DNA of 64,000 bases from Halorussus litoreus (GTDB taxonomy: Archaea; Halobacteriota; Halobacteria; Halobacteriales; Haladaptataceae): assembly GCF_003382685.1 (NCBI RefSeq), contig NZ_QLVG01000037.1, forward strand, positions 1 to 64,000. Reading direction: 5' to 3'. The translations under genes were made by a program, and so were the position numbers. Shown here piece after piece: positions 26,140 through 34,501 of the stretch. Every line of letters starts with the position of its first letter. The stretch's first letter is position 1. The notes beneath the pieces are model-generated. The model was not told the origin of the DNA. It made no database searches and was given only the letters and a program-made list of their open reading frames with translations.

Positions 26140-27042
26140 TCAGCGGTCGCCAGCGACGGTCTGGTACTTTGTCCCCGGAACGTCCGTGACGCGTACGTCC
26201 TCGAAGCCTGCGTCGTGGAACCAGTCCCGATACTGTGATTCCGTGTACGTGTTCCCGTCGCTATCGGCCTGCGCGAGCATCGTCACCCCGAACATCCGGG
26301 CGTCCGGCGAACGTCCGCGGACGACTTCGATCAGCACGACCGACCCGCCCGGCGAGAGTGCGTCGTAGGCAGCGTTCAGTATCCGACGGTTCTCCTCGGG
26401 ACTGAGCGTCTGGAACACGCGCGAGCAGAACACGAGGTCGTGCTCGCCGGGAACCGACTCCCGGATGTCGCCCTCGACCAGGGTGATCGGTTCCGAGTCG
26501 AGGAGCTGTTCGTCGAGACCGATCACGTCTGGGCGGTCGACGAGCGTGACCTCGTGTCCCTGCTTGACGAACTCCCTGGCGAACGCTCCCGGACCGCCAC
26601 CGACGTCGGCCACCTGCTCGGCGTCCGGGTGCTGGTGAACGGCCGCGGTCACGCAAGCGCGGACCGTCTCTTCGTCCATGTCGTGCATCGCCCCCATGTA
26701 GTGATTCGTGTAGTTCTCCGGGGAGTCCACCGGGTCGTTCGTGTACATCGTCTCCGGGAGCGTGATCCACCGTTCGAGACCGTCCAATCGAAACGCGAGC
26801 GACGACATCTCCGCTACGTCGTCCGTGTGAAGTCGTCGTAACCGGTCGGTGGCCTCGTACGTCCCGTCGTTCGCAGTCAGGAAACCCAGACCGACGAGGG
26901 CTTCGAGGGAGATCGACGCAGCGCGTTCCGTGATACCGGTCTCCTCGGCGACTTCCGCCGGTGTCGAGGGTGACGTCGCGAGCACCGCGACGAGCCCATT
27001 CTTACGGACTGCACGGAGGAACATCATTTCCCTATAATTCAT
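26140..27042 (-). CDS. SAM-dependent O-methyltransferase with winged-helix N-terminus
   Basis: A 300-residue methyltransferase of the plant-COMT-like O-methyltransferase layout. The N-terminal dimerisation winged helix (about 1-85) includes STPAEVAEETGITERAASIS. The C-terminal Rossmann methyltransferase has the SAM motif VADVGGGPGAFAREFV near residue 138, the acidic strand end VTLVDRPDV, and DLVFCSRVFQTLSPEE. This family often methylates natural products. It lies between the tRNA and the second caspase-like gene, and I infer a tailoring role in the candidate peptide cluster. Confidence 0.78.
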   Translation of the reverse strand: MNYREMMFLRAVRKNGLVAVLATSPSTPAEVAEETGITERAASISLEALVGLGFLTANDGTYEATDRLRRLHTDDVAEMSSLAFRLDGLERWITLPETMYTNDPVDSPENYTNHYMGAMHDMDEETVRACVTAAVHQHPDAEQVADVGGGPGAFAREFVKQGHEVTLVDRPDVIGLDEQLLDSEPITLVEGDIRESVPGEHDLVFCSRVFQTLSPEENRRILNAAYDALSPGGSVVLIEVVRGRSPDARMFGVTMLAQADSDGNTYTESQYRDWFHDAGFEDVRVTDVPGTKYQTVAGDR

Positions 27043-27062
27043 AATAAATACTACTTATACTT

Positions 27063-27072
27063 GGATAAATTT
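27063..27072 (-). promoter_or_regulatory. TATA-like box of the methyltransferase gene
   Basis: Minus-strand aaatttatcc lies 21-30 bases upstream of the ATG at 27042, consistent with an independent leaderless transcript. Confidence 0.45.
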
Positions 27073-27165
27073 CTTTTGGTCTCTCAGGGGTTCGACCTCG
27101 AGGTCTTCACCGAGCGACGCTGACGACGAGCGAAGCAGTTCCCGAACCGGGATTAGACGGGGCGG

Positions 27166-29175
27166 CTACCGGAGATGCGGCGGGTAATATCCCGCTTTGT
27201 CGCCCAAAACCGTCGTCGTGTTCCCTGTGTACAGGTCGAGGTTTGCGACCACCTGACCCCGAACTTTGTACCGGTAGTCGGGGATCTGTCCGGTGTCGAT
27301 CACGAACTCGGCGGTGTGTGACTCGCCGGGGGACAGAACCACGTCCTCTCGCTCCGGTTCGAAGAACTGCTCCGCGACGTTGTCCATGTGGTCCAGTACC
27401 GGTTGGAACGTCGTCCGCATCGGCGTATCGGTGTCGTTCTCGAACGCTATCTCGACCGACTGCGTGCGCTCGTCGCCCGAGAAATCGCAGTGAACGACCG
27501 GGTACGTCGGATCGGAACAGGCCCCGTTCGCCGGGACGTTGAAGATCGGACCGCAGTTCCCACAGCTCCCCAGGAGGCGGCTCTCCATTCCCGACCAGCC
27601 GTCGAGTTGTTCGACGAACACCGGCGCGTCGGAGCAGTACGGACAGCTCTCTCGAACCGGATAGCTGTCCTCCGAGACGACGTTCCCCGAGTAGATCCGA
27701 TGTGGCGTGCTCGGATTCTCGCGCAGGAGCGACAGGAACGCCTCCCTGACGTGGCTTTCGTGGCCGTGAATACTGTCGAGTTGCTGCTGAACGCTCGCGT
27801 CGAGGTCGGTCTTGTACTTCTCGTCTTTCGTCCGTTTGACGAACGACCGAACCTGGTTCTCGAACTGATCGACTTGTTCGGCCATCGCGTCGTCCACGAA
27901 CCCGAGCCGGTCTAAGTGCGGCAGGACAGTGACCGAGTCCAGTGCGATCTGTCGCTGAACGTGATGAATCCGCTCGGCACTGACCGCCAGTTCCAGGGCG
28001 TCGAGCTGCATCCGCCCACCGGTGTACACGAGGACGCGAAGGTCGCCGTCCTGCTCGAACGCGGCGTAGTACACCTGCTCATCCACGTCGTTCAAAGTTC
28101 GGACGTACAGGCGGTCGTCGTGCGTTGGCACGTTCGTCTGCGGGATTCGGAAGTCGATCACGTGCGCGTCGATGTCCGTCAGGTGAACGTGACAGTCGTC
28201 GCCGGATCGAACGTCGGAGTCCAACTGCTCGCCGGCACGAACCTCGACGTCGAACGTGGGCTCGTGGGGGTCGTCGATTGCTGCGTCCGGCTTCCCGAAC
28301 GCCACGTACGGATGAAACATCAACCCATTCGCGTGTGCGTTCTTGTTCAGGAGGTAGCACCGTTCGGTCACGTCGTACCCCGCCTGCAGGAGGCTGTTAT
28401 GGAAGAACAGTTCGTGGGGGCGACTCGTCGAGACGCGGTACGAACCGATCATCGACTCCGCACCGTCGAGCAGCCCCATCGCAGCGTGAACCGGGAGTCC
28501 AGCCGAACCATTGTCGATCACTGTCGTGCAGGAGAGCAAGAAGAGATGCGCCGCATCGATGGCGTCCGTTGGAACCAACTGACCGTCCAGTGGACAGTCC
28601 CGTTCGCCGTCGTCAACGCAGAACGGCTGTGGGCCCGAGAACGCTTCGACGTCCCGTGAACTGGGGAATCCACAGAGGTATCCGTCCGAGAGAGAGATGT
28701 GGATCTCTCGCCCGGCCGACGCAACCTGAAACGACTGAATCGGCGTCTCCGTTCGGTTCTCGACCGCTTTCGCAGTCGCTCGATCCCCGGTGAGCAACCC
28801 CGGCGTTTCGGGCAACTGGTCGGGCATGATGGGGTCGAGGTGGTGACTACACAGGAGCACGTCCTCGCCGCTCGGGTCCGTTCGGGTGCAGTAGAGATCC
28901 TCGGCGTCCGCCGGCGTGAAGCCGCTGATCAGGCCGAAGGCTCCGTCCTCGGGGCCGCGGTCGAGCAACCGCCGCTGGAGTGCCGACAGCGTTCGCTCGG
29001 CGAAGTTCGACGGCGAGTCGACCCAGACGACCGCCCCGTCGCGCTCCACTGCCGACTCGAACTCCGTGACGACGGACTCCCCTCGAACGGTAGCGATCCG
29101 GTCGACCGCCGACGCGAACTCGTCGTCGCTGGTCGTGTACACTACCACGGTCGTTTCCTCCGGAATGGCGCACAA
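27166..29175 (-). CDS. Caspase/CHAT-like paralogue lacking the His of the His-Gly motif
   Basis: A 669-residue paralogue of the protein at 23790-25754, colinear over its whole length. The putative nucleophile is kept as Cys216 (LFLLSCTTV), and LCGFP, GLLDGAESMIGSYR, HPYVAFGKPD, the two-CxxC zinc ribbon (CPYC, CGNC) and the beta-sandwich tail (LSPGESHTAEF) are all shared. The His-Gly position reads Ala154-Gly155; a nearby His (159) is conserved in both proteins. The only start in frame near the first strand is TTG at 29175, since no ATG or GTG precedes VVVYTTSD. A TATA-like gagtataaac (minus strand) is at 29248-29257. Confidence 0.6.
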   Translation of the reverse strand: MCAIPEETTVVVYTTSDDEFASAVDRIATVRGESVVTEFESAVERDGAVVWVDSPSNFAERTLSALQRRLLDRGPEDGAFGLISGFTPADAEDLYCTRTDPSGEDVLLCSHHLDPIMPDQLPETPGLLTGDRATAKAVENRTETPIQSFQVASAGREIHISLSDGYLCGFPSSRDVEAFSGPQPFCVDDGERDCPLDGQLVPTDAIDAAHLFLLSCTTVIDNGSAGLPVHAAMGLLDGAESMIGSYRVSTSRPHELFFHNSLLQAGYDVTERCYLLNKNAHANGLMFHPYVAFGKPDAAIDDPHEPTFDVEVRAGEQLDSDVRSGDDCHVHLTDIDAHVIDFRIPQTNVPTHDDRLYVRTLNDVDEQVYYAAFEQDGDLRVLVYTGGRMQLDALELAVSAERIHHVQRQIALDSVTVLPHLDRLGFVDDAMAEQVDQFENQVRSFVKRTKDEKYKTDLDASVQQQLDSIHGHESHVREAFLSLLRENPSTPHRIYSGNVVSEDSYPVRESCPYCSDAPVFVEQLDGWSGMESRLLGSCGNCGPIFNVPANGACSDPTYPVVHCDFSGDERTQSVEIAFENDTDTPMRTTFQPVLDHMDNVAEQFFEPEREDVVLSPGESHTAEFVIDTGQIPDYRYKVRGQVVANLDLYTGNTTTVLGDKAGYYPPHLR

Positions 29176-29247
29176 GCGGACTCGACAACGACGTACGGAG
29201 CAGAATCACCGTTAGTTGGTCGTGCTACCGACTGAGTTCTCATACGA

Positions 29248-29257
29248 GTTTATACTC
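29248..29257 (-). promoter_or_regulatory. TATA-like box upstream of the second caspase-like gene
   Basis: Minus-strand gagtataaac lies 73-82 bases before the TTG start at 29175. This implies a leader of roughly 45 bases, unlike the leaderless pattern of its neighbours. Confidence 0.4.
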
Positions 29258-29382
29258 TCTTAAAGAATTAAAATTTTCGTTCGGTTTTGATGAGTAGTCT
29301 AGCGACGAGTTCGGAACGAATCGACCGAGCGGGACGGGTCGGGAAGGGAATGCGACGGTGATCGACTGCTCGAACTCCCGGC

Positions 29383-30552
29383 TCATCCCGAGTACGGCGT
29401 CGCGTGTTCTTCGAGCGAATCGAGGGCCGCCTCGATCTCCTCGTGAGTCGTGTAGAAGTGTGGCGAGAACCGGATGCCGCTGTCGACGACCCGGCTCTCG
29501 ATGTAACTCAGTCGGAACCCGTCGTCTACGAGCTTTTCGCAGGCCGCCTCGTAGTCATCGACTTTGATGTTCACGATGCCGGCACGAAGGTCGGAGTCTT
29601 TCGGTGTCGCCGTAGTAAAGCCGCGCTCCTCGGCCCCGGTGATGAGATGGTCGGTGAGTTCGCTGATAGCTTGGGTGATCGTGTCGACGCCGACCTCCTG
29701 GACCACGCTCAGCCCCGCACTCACCTGGTACATATTCGTAATAGGAGGTGTGCCGAGCTGGAATCGGGTCGCGTCCTCCGCGTAGTCGGGGTCCTCGACC
29801 TCGAACCGGTCGTCGCTACTGAACCACCCGAGAGTGGACGGTTCGAGTTCGGCGATCAGATCCGAATCGGCGTAGAGGAACGCGGCTCCCGGACCGCCTA
29901 GCAAGAACTTGGTAGTGCCGGCCGCCAGCATGTCGACGTCCTGTTCGTCCACGTCGATTGGAACGATACCCGCCGACTGGTAGGCGTCCAGAAAGAGGTA
30001 GCCGCCTCTGTCGTGGACGAGGTCGGCGACCGTCTTCGGGTCCATCGTTCCCCCAGTGGCGGAAAATGCGTGCGACGTGGTAACGAGGTCCGTGTCGTCG
30101 GTTATCGCCTCCGCGTACCCGTCCTCGGTGATGCGCCGTCCGTCGGTCGACTCTGCCATCCGAACCGTGACGTCCCGTTGGCGCTGTTGGGCGTCCCAGA
30201 ACTGCCACATCGACGGGAACTCCATCTCGGTCATGACCACCTCCTGTCCGCCGTCGGAGTCGAACGCGCTAGCGATCTGTGAAACCGCCTGTGTGACAGA
30301 CGGGACGACTGCAATTTCCGACGTGTCGGCGTTGATGAGATCGGCGAATCGCTCCCTCGCTTCGTCGATCTTGTCGTACCACTCGTCCCACGGATGGGGA
30401 TGCGCCGTCTGCCATTTTCGTTCACATTCTCGCCGAGCGTCTAGCGCGCGCTGGGGCAATGGCGACACCATGCAGTGGTTGAGGTGAACGATCTCTTCCT
30501 GCGAGATCGTAGGAAACTCCGCCCGCCACGATCCGAGGTCACTTGTTAGCAT
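29383..30552 (-). CDS. Class V PLP-dependent aminotransferase (isopenicillin-N-epimerase/cysteine-desulfurase type)
   Basis: A 389-residue fold-type I PLP enzyme. The PLP lysine is Lys215 in AAGTTKFLLGGPGAAFLY. SVTQAVSQIASAF, FLDAYQSAG and ATRFQLGTPPITN are family blocks. Relatives include isopenicillin N epimerases, kynureninases and cysteine desulfurases or lyases. No desulfurase Cys loop is evident, so epimerisation or lysis of an amino acid is likelier. ATG 30552 was chosen over 30600 because the TATA-like box at 30605-30614 would be too close to the longer start. Neighbouring genes suggest a substrate within the candidate peptide pathway. Confidence 0.77.
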   Translation of the reverse strand: MLTSDLGSWRAEFPTISQEEIVHLNHCMVSPLPQRALDARRECERKWQTAHPHPWDEWYDKIDEARERFADLINADTSEIAVVPSVTQAVSQIASAFDSDGGQEVVMTEMEFPSMWQFWDAQQRQRDVTVRMAESTDGRRITEDGYAEAITDDTDLVTTSHAFSATGGTMDPKTVADLVHDRGGYLFLDAYQSAGIVPIDVDEQDVDMLAAGTTKFLLGGPGAAFLYADSDLIAELEPSTLGWFSSDDRFEVEDPDYAEDATRFQLGTPPITNMYQVSAGLSVVQEVGVDTITQAISELTDHLITGAEERGFTTATPKDSDLRAGIVNIKVDDYEAACEKLVDDGFRLSYIESRVVDSGIRFSPHFYTTHEEIEAALDSLEEHATPYSG

Positions 30553-30604
30553 TTGGAACAGTAGCCTCCGCGTATAGACTACCGTAAACTCAGAAATCAC
30601 CGAG

Positions 30605-30614
30605 TATAAATTTT
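30605..30614 (-). promoter_or_regulatory. TATA-like box of the aminotransferase gene
   Basis: Minus-strand aaaatttata lies 53-62 bases upstream of the ATG at 30552, giving a leader of roughly 25 bases. It was the basis for rejecting the longer start at 30600. Confidence 0.45.
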
Positions 30615-30807
30615 CCCTATTTTAATGTATTATCAGTATAGCTTCAGTATTATAGAAAGTCCGTGAACGCTGACCCGACTTCGAGCAGGAAGCCCACGCA
30701 GGACGACGAGACGCGAACCCCACTGCGGTCTGCTAGCCACGACTCTCTCCAGCGTGACGCGTTCAGCCGCCCGGAAAAGTTTTCGGGAGCGACGTCGAAC
30801 CGACTGC

Positions 30808-32340
30808 TCAGTAGCTGTCGAGGTCGTAGAGGTCGCCGTACTTGTCGGTCACGTAGTCGATGTAGTACTTCACGTTGGGCTTCTCCCCAGTGACGTCCTC
30901 GATCAGCTCCGGCATGGGATACAGCTTGCCGTGTTTGAGGACGTTCTCGCGCAGCCAGTCGTTGATGACGTCGAACTCCCCTTCGCCAGCGAGTTTTCGC
31001 GGGTCACCGATGTCGTCGACCGCTGCGTCGTGCAGCTGTGCGGCGATGACCGACCCGACCAAGTAGACCGGGAAGTAAGCGAACGCTCCGTTCGCCCAGT
31101 GGACGTCCTGGAGGCAGCCTTCGGCGTTCGACTCCGGACGGATGCCCAGGTACTGCTCGCACTTGTCGTTCCAGACTGCTGGCACGTCTTCGACGTGTAG
31201 GTTGCCTTCGATCAGGTCCTGCTCGATCTCCCATCGGATGACGATGTGAAGCGCTCGCGTGAGTTCGTTCGCCTGCGTTCGGACGAGCCTGTCGTCGCGG
31301 ACGTAGTTGATGCTCTCGTAGGCGTCGCGTGCGGTGACGTGCGTGGTGTTCGGGAACCGCTCGTAGATCTTCGGCATCAGCTGCTCCCAGAACTCCTCGG
31401 ATCGGCCGATCTGGTTCTGCCAGAACCGAGCCATCACGTGGTGGAGAACGTCGTTAGCGTCACCGACCGGGTTGCCGTACTCGTCGTCCTTGAGCGCCAG
31501 CTGGTATTTGGCAGGACCGGCCTCGTGGAGCACCCAGCTGATCGTCTGGAGCAAGTCGTGTTCGTCGAACGGACCGGCGATGCGCGAGTCGTACTGGTAC
31601 CCAGACGTGAGCGGGTAGGGTGCCGAGTCGAGACGACAGCGGTCCGAGTCCCAGCCGATCATGTCCAGCATGTCCCTGCAGAGTTCCTGCTGGACGTCCG
31701 GGTCGTAGGTCCCCCGGAACGCGTCGGTCTCCAGTTCGACGTCGCTCTCGCGGATCTTCCCGATCAGCAGGTCGAGTTCGTCTCGAACCTCGTCCCGTAT
31801 CTGTACGATGGATTCGAAGTCGCTATCGGGGTCGTAGTCGGCGTAGAGCACCGCGTACGGGTCGGCGTCGGAGTCTATGACCGAGGCCTGTTTACTCCGA
31901 AGCTCGACGAGGCGCTCGAACGCGGGGGCGAACTCCGAGAAGTCGTCCGCGTCTCTGGCGTTCCGCCATTCGAGGTGGGCCTTCGACTTCGTGGACATGA
32001 TGTCTTCCTCGAGGCTTTCCGGGAGGTTGATTTCACTCTCGCGATGCTCCCTGATCTTTTCGACGATCCGCTCCTTCCTGTAGGAGAGATCGGCGTTCTC
32101 AAGTTCGTTCAGCATCTCGCCCATCTTGTCGTCCGTCGCCAGGTCGTGAATGACAGACGAAACTTTCCCGACCTGCTGGGAGCGCGCCTCCTTCCCGCCC
32201 TCGGGCATCATGACCTCCTGATCCCAGAGCAGTATGTACTCCGCCTTGCGAAGGTTCCGCAAGGTGCTAACGCGGTCCATGAACTGCTCCCACGTGCTGT
32301 CGACGTCGTCTTTGACCGTCGACTTTGTAGATTCTGACAC
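30808..32340 (-). CDS. M32 carboxypeptidase-like protein with lost metal-site motifs
   Basis: A 510-residue protein colinear with thermostable carboxypeptidase 1 (family M32). Recognisable parts include ILLWDQEVMMPEGG near 36, FWQNQIGRSEEFW near 306 and DVHWANGAFAYFPVYLVG near 412. The zinc motif HExxH reads His272-Glu-Ala-Gly-Pro276, and the HES-type third-ligand motif reads His300-His-Val-Met-Ala-Arg. The HPF..DVRIT region is also altered. Normal zinc carboxypeptidase activity is therefore unlikely; a binding or repurposed catalytic role is inferred. GTG at 32340 was chosen because TATA-like agttttatc (32365-32373) lies 25-33 bases upstream and the family fold starts soon after. Confidence 0.75.
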   Translation of the reverse strand: MSESTKSTVKDDVDSTWEQFMDRVSTLRNLRKAEYILLWDQEVMMPEGGKEARSQQVGKVSSVIHDLATDDKMGEMLNELENADLSYRKERIVEKIREHRESEINLPESLEEDIMSTKSKAHLEWRNARDADDFSEFAPAFERLVELRSKQASVIDSDADPYAVLYADYDPDSDFESIVQIRDEVRDELDLLIGKIRESDVELETDAFRGTYDPDVQQELCRDMLDMIGWDSDRCRLDSAPYPLTSGYQYDSRIAGPFDEHDLLQTISWVLHEAGPAKYQLALKDDEYGNPVGDANDVLHHVMARFWQNQIGRSEEFWEQLMPKIYERFPNTTHVTARDAYESINYVRDDRLVRTQANELTRALHIVIRWEIEQDLIEGNLHVEDVPAVWNDKCEQYLGIRPESNAEGCLQDVHWANGAFAYFPVYLVGSVIAAQLHDAAVDDIGDPRKLAGEGEFDVINDWLRENVLKHGKLYPMPELIEDVTGEKPNVKYYIDYVTDKYGDLYDLDSY

Positions 32341-32364
32341 AATTCGAAAATCTACCCTGTCGTT

Positions 32365-32373
32365 GATAAAACT
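32365..32373 (-). promoter_or_regulatory. TATA-like box of the M32-like gene
   Basis: Minus-strand agttttatc, 25-33 bases before the GTG at 32340. It supports that start over the longer open frame reaching 32481. Confidence 0.4.
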
Positions 32374-32537
32374 TACTGAGACTATTTTGTATTTATGTCT
32401 AGCTATCGTAGAAATATCTCTGTCTGGACGGGTGAAATCCTGAATACGCCGATTTTCCGACGCCGAATCGCAGATGACCAACGGATTCGAAATCGGCAGC
32501 CAGTGCGTTGTCGGATGACGAAGACAGAACCGGTCGA

Positions 32538-32693
32538 TTACTCCGCGTTATCCGACGAGTCGTCTTCCGTGCGTCGTTCCGAGAGTTTCTCCCAGATCTC
32601 GGTACAACCGCCCCCGTTGATCACGTCGTTCAGTTGCGACTGATACCGGTCGGTGTCCGTCTCGTCCGGCCCTTTCCCATCTTTTCCACTCAT
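32538..32693 (-). CDS. 51-residue peptide with Gly-Gly-Gly-Cys core, candidate RiPP precursor
   Basis: From ATG 32693 to TAA 32538 the frame encodes 51 residues. The N-terminal half is charged and leader-like (MSGKDGKGPDETDTDRYQSQ), then LNDVINGGGCTEIWEKLSER, then an acidic tail. Gly27-Gly28-Gly29 precede the only Cys (30), and Trp34 is the only Trp. The gene is intact, uses the codon pattern of its neighbours, and has a TATA box 27-38 bases upstream. It sits between an exporter and the M32-like gene. A glycine run before a Cys-containing core is common in modified-peptide precursors. I know no named family for it. Confidence 0.6.
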   Translation of the reverse strand: MSGKDGKGPDETDTDRYQSQLNDVINGGGCTEIWEKLSERRTEDDSSDNAE

Positions 32694-32719
32694 CTTGATT
32701 TCTATTATAATCCTTGCCG

Positions 32720-32731
32720 TAAATATTTATT
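32720..32731 (-). promoter_or_regulatory. TATA box of the 51-residue peptide gene
   Basis: The run taaatatttatt lies 27-38 bases before the ATG at 32693 in a markedly AT-rich stretch. It supports expression of the short gene as its own leaderless transcript. Confidence 0.5.
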
Positions 32732-32776
32732 GCAACGAAAGTGTTGTTAAATATCCAGTTCGTCCGTCCCCGTCCT

Positions 32777-34036
32777 CTAGCTGCTTTTCGACGTCTCAAG
32801 GACTATATCGTCCGGAGAGATCGACGCAAGCGACGGGAGATTGCGCAACTGTGGGTGGGTGGCGAATATCACGACGACTGGAAGGAAGCACAGGCTCACG
32901 CCTGCCAGCGTCAACCTGACGCCGATGACCTCTGCTATCGCCCCGCCGCTGATGGACCCGAGCGGTGCCGCTAACGCTGACCCACTGACTGCGACCGACG
33001 TGACGCGGCCGATGAGGTCCTCCGGCACCGCCGTCTGTCGTATCGTCTGGATCATCACGTTGTACACGCCGACTGGAACCCAAGCAAGTCCGAAGATGAC
33101 GATGGTGAGCCAGACGTTGCCCATGAATACAGACGCGAACCACAGAACCGCACTGAAGGCGAACATCAGCGCTTGTATTCGGGAGAACGGATAGGATTCC
33201 AATTTCGAAGCGAGAAGCGACCCCACTAGGATGTTTGCCGAGACCGACGCCATGAGGTATCCGTACACGTTCGCTCCGCCGTAGGAATCCGCAAAGGCAG
33301 GAAGGATCGCGATAGACAGTCCCATCGCGAAGTTCGCGACGACGGCACTCAGGATGATGTATCGCAGTGAGGAGTTCCAGACAAACTGAATTCCTTCCCG
33401 GAGTTCGCTGCGATAGTCCTGGGTCTGGCTGTCTCCGTCCTCGTCTTCGTCCGTATCATCCCCGTTAACACCGACCGATACGGCCGCGAAACACGCACAC
33501 GCGAGGAGGAAGGTGATGGAATCGATGACGTAGATCGAAACCGCCCCGATTGCCGCGACGAGTAACCCACCGATAGCCTGCCCGATGATGTCTACGGATC
33601 TGTAGGAGAACGAGAAGAGCGAGTTCGCCTTAGTGAGGCTCTCTTGGGGGACGATACGTGGGAGTGCAGCGTTCTGGGCTGGATAGACGAACTGATTCAG
33701 CATCGCCAACATCGGGATCAGTCCGATGACGTACCAGACCGAGAGTTCGTACTGCAGCGCGATGAACGGAATCGACAGGACGAGTACCGCTTGCGTCAAC
33801 TGCGTGGCGACCAGTATCCGTCGTACTGGAAAGCGGTCTACGAGTGGACCGACCAGAAACTGAAACAGGCGTGGAAGGTTTAGTAGAAACCCCGCTACCC
33901 CGGTGTAGAACGGAGAGGACGTCAGTTCGTGAACGTACCACATCGCCGCAATAGTGTACAGGCTATCGCCGATATTCGTTATAATGCGGCCCGCGAGCAG
34001 CCCGATAAAATCTCGATTAGAACGTAGGTCACCCAT
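32777..34036 (-). CDS. Major facilitator superfamily exporter
   Basis: A 419-residue, about 12-segment membrane transporter of the macrolide/enterobactin-exporter type. The N-terminus RDFIGLLAGRIITNIGDSLYTIAAMWYVHEL and the loop PLVDRFPVRRILV are typical, and a hydrophilic acidic loop (about residues 185-205) separates the halves. ATG 34036 was chosen over GTG 34051 because a TATA box at 34061-34074 sits 25-38 bases upstream of the ATG. It is next to the candidate peptide gene, so export of its product, or self-protection, is the likely role (inference). Confidence 0.85.
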   Translation of the reverse strand: MGDLRSNRDFIGLLAGRIITNIGDSLYTIAAMWYVHELTSSPFYTGVAGFLLNLPRLFQFLVGPLVDRFPVRRILVATQLTQAVLVLSIPFIALQYELSVWYVIGLIPMLAMLNQFVYPAQNAALPRIVPQESLTKANSLFSFSYRSVDIIGQAIGGLLVAAIGAVSIYVIDSITFLLACACFAAVSVGVNGDDTDEDEDGDSQTQDYRSELREGIQFVWNSSLRYIILSAVVANFAMGLSIAILPAFADSYGGANVYGYLMASVSANILVGSLLASKLESYPFSRIQALMFAFSAVLWFASVFMGNVWLTIVIFGLAWVPVGVYNVMIQTIRQTAVPEDLIGRVTSVAVSGSALAAPLGSISGGAIAEVIGVRLTLAGVSLCFLPVVVIFATHPQLRNLPSLASISPDDIVLETSKSS

Positions 34037-34060
34037 CGGGGGCTTCTTCACAACAACCTC

Positions 34061-34074
34061 ATAAATATTTTAAT
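34061..34074 (-). promoter_or_regulatory. TATA box of the MFS exporter gene
   Basis: The run ataaatattttaat lies 25-38 bases before the ATG at 34036. This fits a leaderless transcript and argues against the GTG at 34051. Confidence 0.5.
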
Positions 34075-34221
34075 TACTGTACTCTCTCGCCTTAAACACG
34101 ATTTTGCTGGTGTCAGATTGGGAAATCTAGAGACGCGGGCGGAACGTGCAGTTGGTGGGAACTCCGTAGACTGGTAGCCCACGAACAGACCTATCTTTCC
34201 CGGCCCCGAACCTCCAGTCAA

Positions 34222-34500
34222 ATGGACGACCGCCTCCGGAACTTCCTCCGCACCAAGATCCGGTCTGCGGGGCGACAGTACGCCGACGCCAAGCGGGCCT
34301 ACGCCAACGCCCGGCGGGCCGCGCTCGCGGATCTGCCGCAGGACGAGGAGGGGAAGGCTCGAATCGTCTGTCGGCGGTACGCCGAGCGCCGGGCCGTCGA
34401 ACTCGACGCGAAGGCCCGCCCGGCCTGCTTCGACCCCGACCACCCCGACTGCGAGGGGTGCGTCCGCGACCTGCGCGACGGCCGCATCGAGACGTGGTAG
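34222..34500 (+). CDS. Small haloarchaeal protein, DUF7091-like
   Basis: A 92-residue protein with a basic helical N-terminal half (LRNFLRTKIRSAGRQYADAK), a conserved centre (LPQDEEGKARIVCRRYAERR) and a C-terminal CFDPDHPDCEGCVRDL with three Cys that could bind metal. I recognise it as the haloarchaeal family usually called DUF7091. Its function is unknown. It ends one base before the ManC-like gene, and the pair is probably co-transcribed. It marks the return to core-like sequence after the accessory region. Confidence 0.75.
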   Translation: MDDRLRNFLRTKIRSAGRQYADAKRAYANARRAALADLPQDEEGKARIVCRRYAERRAVELDAKARPACFDPDHPDCEGCVRDLRDGRIETW

Positions 34501-34501
34501 C

